A stretch of 8,449 nt of DNA. Origin: Bacteroidota bacterium. Lineage in GTDB: Bacteria > Bacteroidota > Bacteroidia > Bacteroidales > Prolixibacteraceae. The stretch is taken from positions 1 through 8,449 of the forward strand of contig JAUYEQ010000055.1 in assembly GCA_030691295.1 (NCBI GenBank), read 5' to 3'. The notes beneath the pieces are model-generated. The model was not told the DNA's origin and did no database searches. It saw only the letters and a program-made list of their open reading frames with translations. Positions 6,471-8,449 of this stretch are shown one piece after another; the stretch's first letter is position 1, and the number at the start of each line of letters is the position of its first letter. The translations under genes and the position numbers were made by a program.

Positions 6471-7733
6471 ATGAAAAGTATTTCACTTTGCTTTCAGATC
6501 CACCACCCGTTTCATTTCCAGACATTCCGATTTTTAGATATTGGCACTAAAAAATCATATTATGATGATCTTCGAATTGAAAGGGAAATCAATGAAGCTG
6601 CAATAAATTACTATTTGCCTGCAAACGAATTTTTATTAAAGCTCATAAAAAAACACAAAGAAAAACTGAAGGTGGCATTTTACATTTCAGGTACTGCAAT
6701 CGACCAGTTTTTAATGTATGAACCCGAAGTGTTGACTAGTTTCAGGCAACTCGCAGATACCGGGCAAGTGGAATTTCTGGGAGGAACGACTTCACATTCG
6801 ATGATATCACTAACCAACCAGAAAAATGAATTGATAAATCAGCTCAAAGATCACCAATCAAAAATGGCTTATTTGTTTGGGAAAAAGCCGACCGTTTTTG
6901 TTAATACTGACCTGATTTATTCCGACCTCATTGGCAATGACTTAGCCGATTCGGGCTATCAGGCAATGATTACAAACGGAACGAGAAAAACACTGATCTG
7001 GCGAAGTTCAAACTATGTCTATTCAAATTTCATCCAGCCAAAGATGCATGTTTATTTCCGTAATGAAATGATTAGCAATGAACTGACCGGCATTCTCAAC
7101 AGCCTTAATTCTGATGTGCAGGATATCAATGCGAATAACTTTACATCATTATTAAAAAACCTGAACCCTGTTGAGCCACTTTTAAATATTTATGTGGATT
7201 ACAAGGCTTTGGGTGGATTTGGAATAGAGAAGAAAGAAAAATTTGTTCAGTCATTTGTTTCTCAAATAGGCCGAATGCCCAAAGTAAGTTTTGTGTTACC
7301 GTCGGAAATAGCCGAAATGTACGGATCTGTTGCCGAAATTAATGCAAGCGAACCAATTTGTTGGCTAAATAACTTTCACTCCTATTATTACCCCGGAAAT
7401 GAACTTCAGATGGAAGCCATTAAACAGCTTTATCTGCTAAATGAAATGGTTGCCAACATTGATGACATAAACCTCCAAAAAGATTGGCAATACCTGCAAA
7501 CAAGCGATCATATTCATTTAATGGACGATCAGCATCCGGCTTATTTCAGTAACAATATTTCTAATTGCATTTATAAATCAAAATATGACGCTTTCATCAA
7601 TTTTATGAATATTCTGGATGATTTCAGAATACGAATTGTTGAGGAATTAAAGTCGAAAGAGAAACGGGCAGCGAGTTCACCAAGAAAGGGGAAAAGCAGA
7701 AAACAAAGTAATCCTCACCATTTGTCAAAATAA
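6471..7733 (+). CDS. GH57 alpha-amylase-like protein with altered catalytic regions
   Basis: A 420-aa cytosolic protein without a signal peptide. It resembles GH57 alpha-amylases: SLCFQIHHPFHFQTFRF (family HQP motif, here HHP at 11-13), SYYDDL, YYLPAN at 48-52, KVAFYISGTAIDQF, GQVEFLGGTTSHS at 98-110, VFVNTDLIYSDLIG at 142-155, IYVDYKALGG at 240-249, GNELQMEAIKQLY and KYDAFINFMNILDDF. From memory, active relatives have NTELIYSD with Glu as nucleophile and DYETFGEHQ around the acid/base Asp. Here the nucleophile position is Asp147, and the residues after Asp243 have changed (E to K, EH lost). This suggests weak or no hydrolase activity, as in GH57 amylase-like homologues with incomplete catalytic machinery. 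Residues 394-420 are a Lys/Arg/Ser-rich tail. ATG 6471 was chosen because homology begins there; an earlier in-frame start lies inside the glycosyltransferase gene. It is co-transcribed with that gene. Confidence 0.85.
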   Translation: MKSISLCFQIHHPFHFQTFRFLDIGTKKSYYDDLRIEREINEAAINYYLPANEFLLKLIKKHKEKLKVAFYISGTAIDQFLMYEPEVLTSFRQLADTGQVEFLGGTTSHSMISLTNQKNELINQLKDHQSKMAYLFGKKPTVFVNTDLIYSDLIGNDLADSGYQAMITNGTRKTLIWRSSNYVYSNFIQPKMHVYFRNEMISNELTGILNSLNSDVQDINANNFTSLLKNLNPVEPLLNIYVDYKALGGFGIEKKEKFVQSFVSQIGRMPKVSFVLPSEIAEMYGSVAEINASEPICWLNNFHSYYYPGNELQMEAIKQLYLLNEMVANIDDINLQKDWQYLQTSDHIHLMDDQHPAYFSNNISNCIYKSKYDAFINFMNILDDFRIRIVEELKSKEKRAASSPRKGKSRKQSNPHHLSK

Positions 7734-7768
7734 GTTACACTCCGGTGAGTAAAAAAGCAATGGTTTTC

Positions 7769-7799
7769 TTTGCATAAGTAAAGAAGATGGCTATTTTTG
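7769..7799 (+). promoter_or_regulatory. Bacteroidota consensus promoter of tRNA-Pro
   Basis: TTTG (7769-7772) is followed after exactly 19 bp by TATTTTTG (7792-7799), a perfect TAnnTTTG box. The transcript start would fall near 7806, only about 8 nt before the mature tRNA 5' end, so the tRNA has its own promoter. Confidence 0.8.
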
Positions 7800-7813
7800 C
7801 ACGCACAAAAGTT

Positions 7814-7887
7814 CGGGGTGTAGCGCAGCCTGGTAGCGTATCCGTCTGGGGGGCGGGGGGTCGCAAGTTCAAATCTTGTCACCCCGA
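7814..7887 (+). tRNA. tRNA-Pro (anticodon GGG)
   Basis: A 74-nt cloverleaf reading CCC and CCU proline codons. The acceptor arms CGGGGTG and CACCCCG pair fully, with A73 following. The D stem is GCGC/GCGT. The anticodon stem TCCGT/GCGGG includes two G-U pairs. The loop CTGGGGG has U33, anticodon GGG and G37. The T arm is GCAAG-TTCAAAT-CTTGT. C1-G72 and A73 are typical of bacterial tRNA-Pro. The CCA tail is not encoded (the genome reads CTA after A73), so it must be added post-transcriptionally. The anticodon arm gives an unusual run of six G, one C and six G. It stands alone, with no other tRNA in the window. Confidence 0.95.
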
Positions 7888-7918
7888 CTAATGGTACTTT
7901 ACAATCAAACGTTTACAA

Positions 7919-7941
7919 TTTTTTGTACCGTTTTTTGTACC
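7919..7941. repeat. Direct repeat TTTTTTGTACC x2 downstream of tRNA-Pro
   Basis: The 11-mer TTTTTTGTACC occurs at 7919-7929 and 7931-7941, separated by one base. GGTAC also occurs close to the tRNA end (7893-7897). It lies between the tRNA 3' end and the strong hairpin. The T-tracts could assist termination, and the repeat could be a recombinase-type site, but no integrase gene is visible. Confidence 0.7.
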
Positions 7942-7942
7942 A

Positions 7943-7990
7943 AAATTTAAAAAAGGGAATGGATTTTAATCTGTTCCCTTTTTTAAATTT
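7943..7990. terminator. Strong bidirectional hairpin terminator between convergent genes
   Basis: Perfect 17-bp inverted repeat (left arm 7943-7959, right arm 7974-7990) around a 14-nt loop that can pair further. The arms contain GGGAA/TTCCC and are flanked by A6 on one side and T6 on the other, so it can act in both directions. It lies between tRNA-Pro (plus strand) and the DUF6786-like gene (minus strand, ending 40 bp to the right). Confidence 0.85.
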
Positions 7991-8029
7991 AATTCCAACT
8001 TTTGAAAAACTCCACTTATTTATTAGCAA

Positions 8030-8449
8030 TTATTTAAATGCCTGTTTGATTTCTGTAACAGAAAGATTGAATATCCTTTCAGTGATTTTACTCAATTGTG
8101 CCTCATTTCCGGAGATATGAAAAATCCTCTGTTTGTGGCTGATCTGTTCACCGGAAGCCAGTATTGCTGCCGGAGATGAACTTTCAATCTCATAAAACGG
8201 TCCCATGACTGACCCGTCTGCAACAGGGCCATCATTATAGGAATTGACTGCATCACCACTCAGAGGATCGGCCTGATCACCCCATCTGGAGTTAACGTAT
8301 TTTGCAGACTGCACCGGTTTTGAGTACCAAAGTAAGGTCAATACCCGGTTTTTGGAATCATAACTTCCGCACCAGGGCAGTGACCGTTGCGGGGATAAAC
8401 CTATCTTGCTGCGATATTTACCATCAGTTTTAAAAAAGAGAACTCCATC
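8030..8449 (-). CDS. DUF6786-like protein, C-terminal part
   Basis: The frame is open from the right edge of the window to a stop at 8030-8032, giving the last 139 residues of a longer protein whose start lies outside. Seen: LPWCGSYDSKNRVLTLLWYSKP, SRWGDQADPLSGDAVNSYNDGP, then MGPFYEIESSSPAA, a SGEQISHKQRIFHISG segment, and a final helix-like KITERIFNLSVTEIKQAF. The NSYNDGP, GPFYEIESSSPA and H-(x)-R-x-FHISG pattern is what I recall from the Bacteroidota family DUF6786, an uncharacterised family with a carbohydrate-related look; its activity is unknown to me. A TTG at 8341 is not the start, because homology-like sequence continues upstream. It converges on tRNA-Pro across a shared hairpin terminator. 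The family name is from memory and moderately sure. Confidence 0.75.
   Translation of the reverse strand, partial: DGVLFFKTDGKYRSKIGLSPQRSLPWCGSYDSKNRVLTLLWYSKPVQSAKYVNSRWGDQADPLSGDAVNSYNDGPVADGSVMGPFYEIESSSPAAILASGEQISHKQRIFHISGNEAQLSKITERIFNLSVTEIKQAFK

Noticed and set aside
7923..8120. Plus-strand frame of 65 codons after tRNA-Pro
   Set aside because: It starts within the terminator region, passes through the 17-bp hairpin and then runs antisense to the DUF6786-like gene; it is not a gene.
1..8449. CRISPR array, transposase, toxin-antitoxin or phage genes
   Set aside because: I looked for spaced repeats, DDE or tyrosine-recombinase motifs and paired small genes, and found none. The repeats present are short tandem or direct repeats without spacers.

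Overview
The window looks like chromosomal DNA of a Bacteroidota member, probably an environmental Bacteroidales/Marinilabiliales-type bacterium (the order is a guess). The reasons are AT-rich DNA, two good matches to the Bacteroidota promoter (TTG-N19-TAnnTTTG), few Shine-Dalgarno sites, a TonB receptor with an N-terminal carboxypeptidase-regulatory-like domain, and lineage-typical families (HYC_CC_PP-like, DUF6786-like). Most genes are recognisable. No mobile-element gene, CRISPR array or defence system was seen.

Left part (1-2902, minus strand): a three-gene, metal-linked operon read right to left. It encodes a small Cys-rich membrane-anchored or secreted protein (HYC_CC_PP type), a 737-aa TonB-dependent outer-membrane receptor, and a secreted heavy-metal-associated (HMA) domain protein cut by the window edge. 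The receptor stop and the HMA start overlap as ATGA. Cys motifs in all three suggest a soft metal such as copper as ligand (inference). A 10-bp hairpin separates this operon from the next gene.

Middle (3036-4548, minus strand): ridA (reactive enamine/imine deaminase) and trxB (thioredoxin reductase, CATC active site). They are separated by about 140 bp holding a 21-bp tandem repeat and a 7-bp tandem repeat. trxB has a textbook Bacteroidota promoter. The 600 bp to its right is mostly non-coding, with a near-perfect 19-bp tandem repeat and one doubtful small ORF.

Right part (5146-7733, plus strand): a two-gene unit with a 17-bp gap, encoding a GT4 glycogen-synthase-like glycosyltransferase and a GH57 alpha-amylase-like protein. 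The GH57 protein keeps the fold signatures but has substitutions in the expected catalytic regions (nucleophile Glu to Asp; residues after the acid/base Asp lost) and a basic tail, so it may be a non-hydrolytic partner in glycogen metabolism. This is the most interesting item in the window.

A tRNA-Pro(GGG) gene with its own consensus promoter follows. It ends in a repeat-containing segment and a 17-bp hairpin that can terminate transcription from both sides. The last 420 bp encode the C-terminus of a DUF6786-like protein on the minus strand, convergent with the tRNA.
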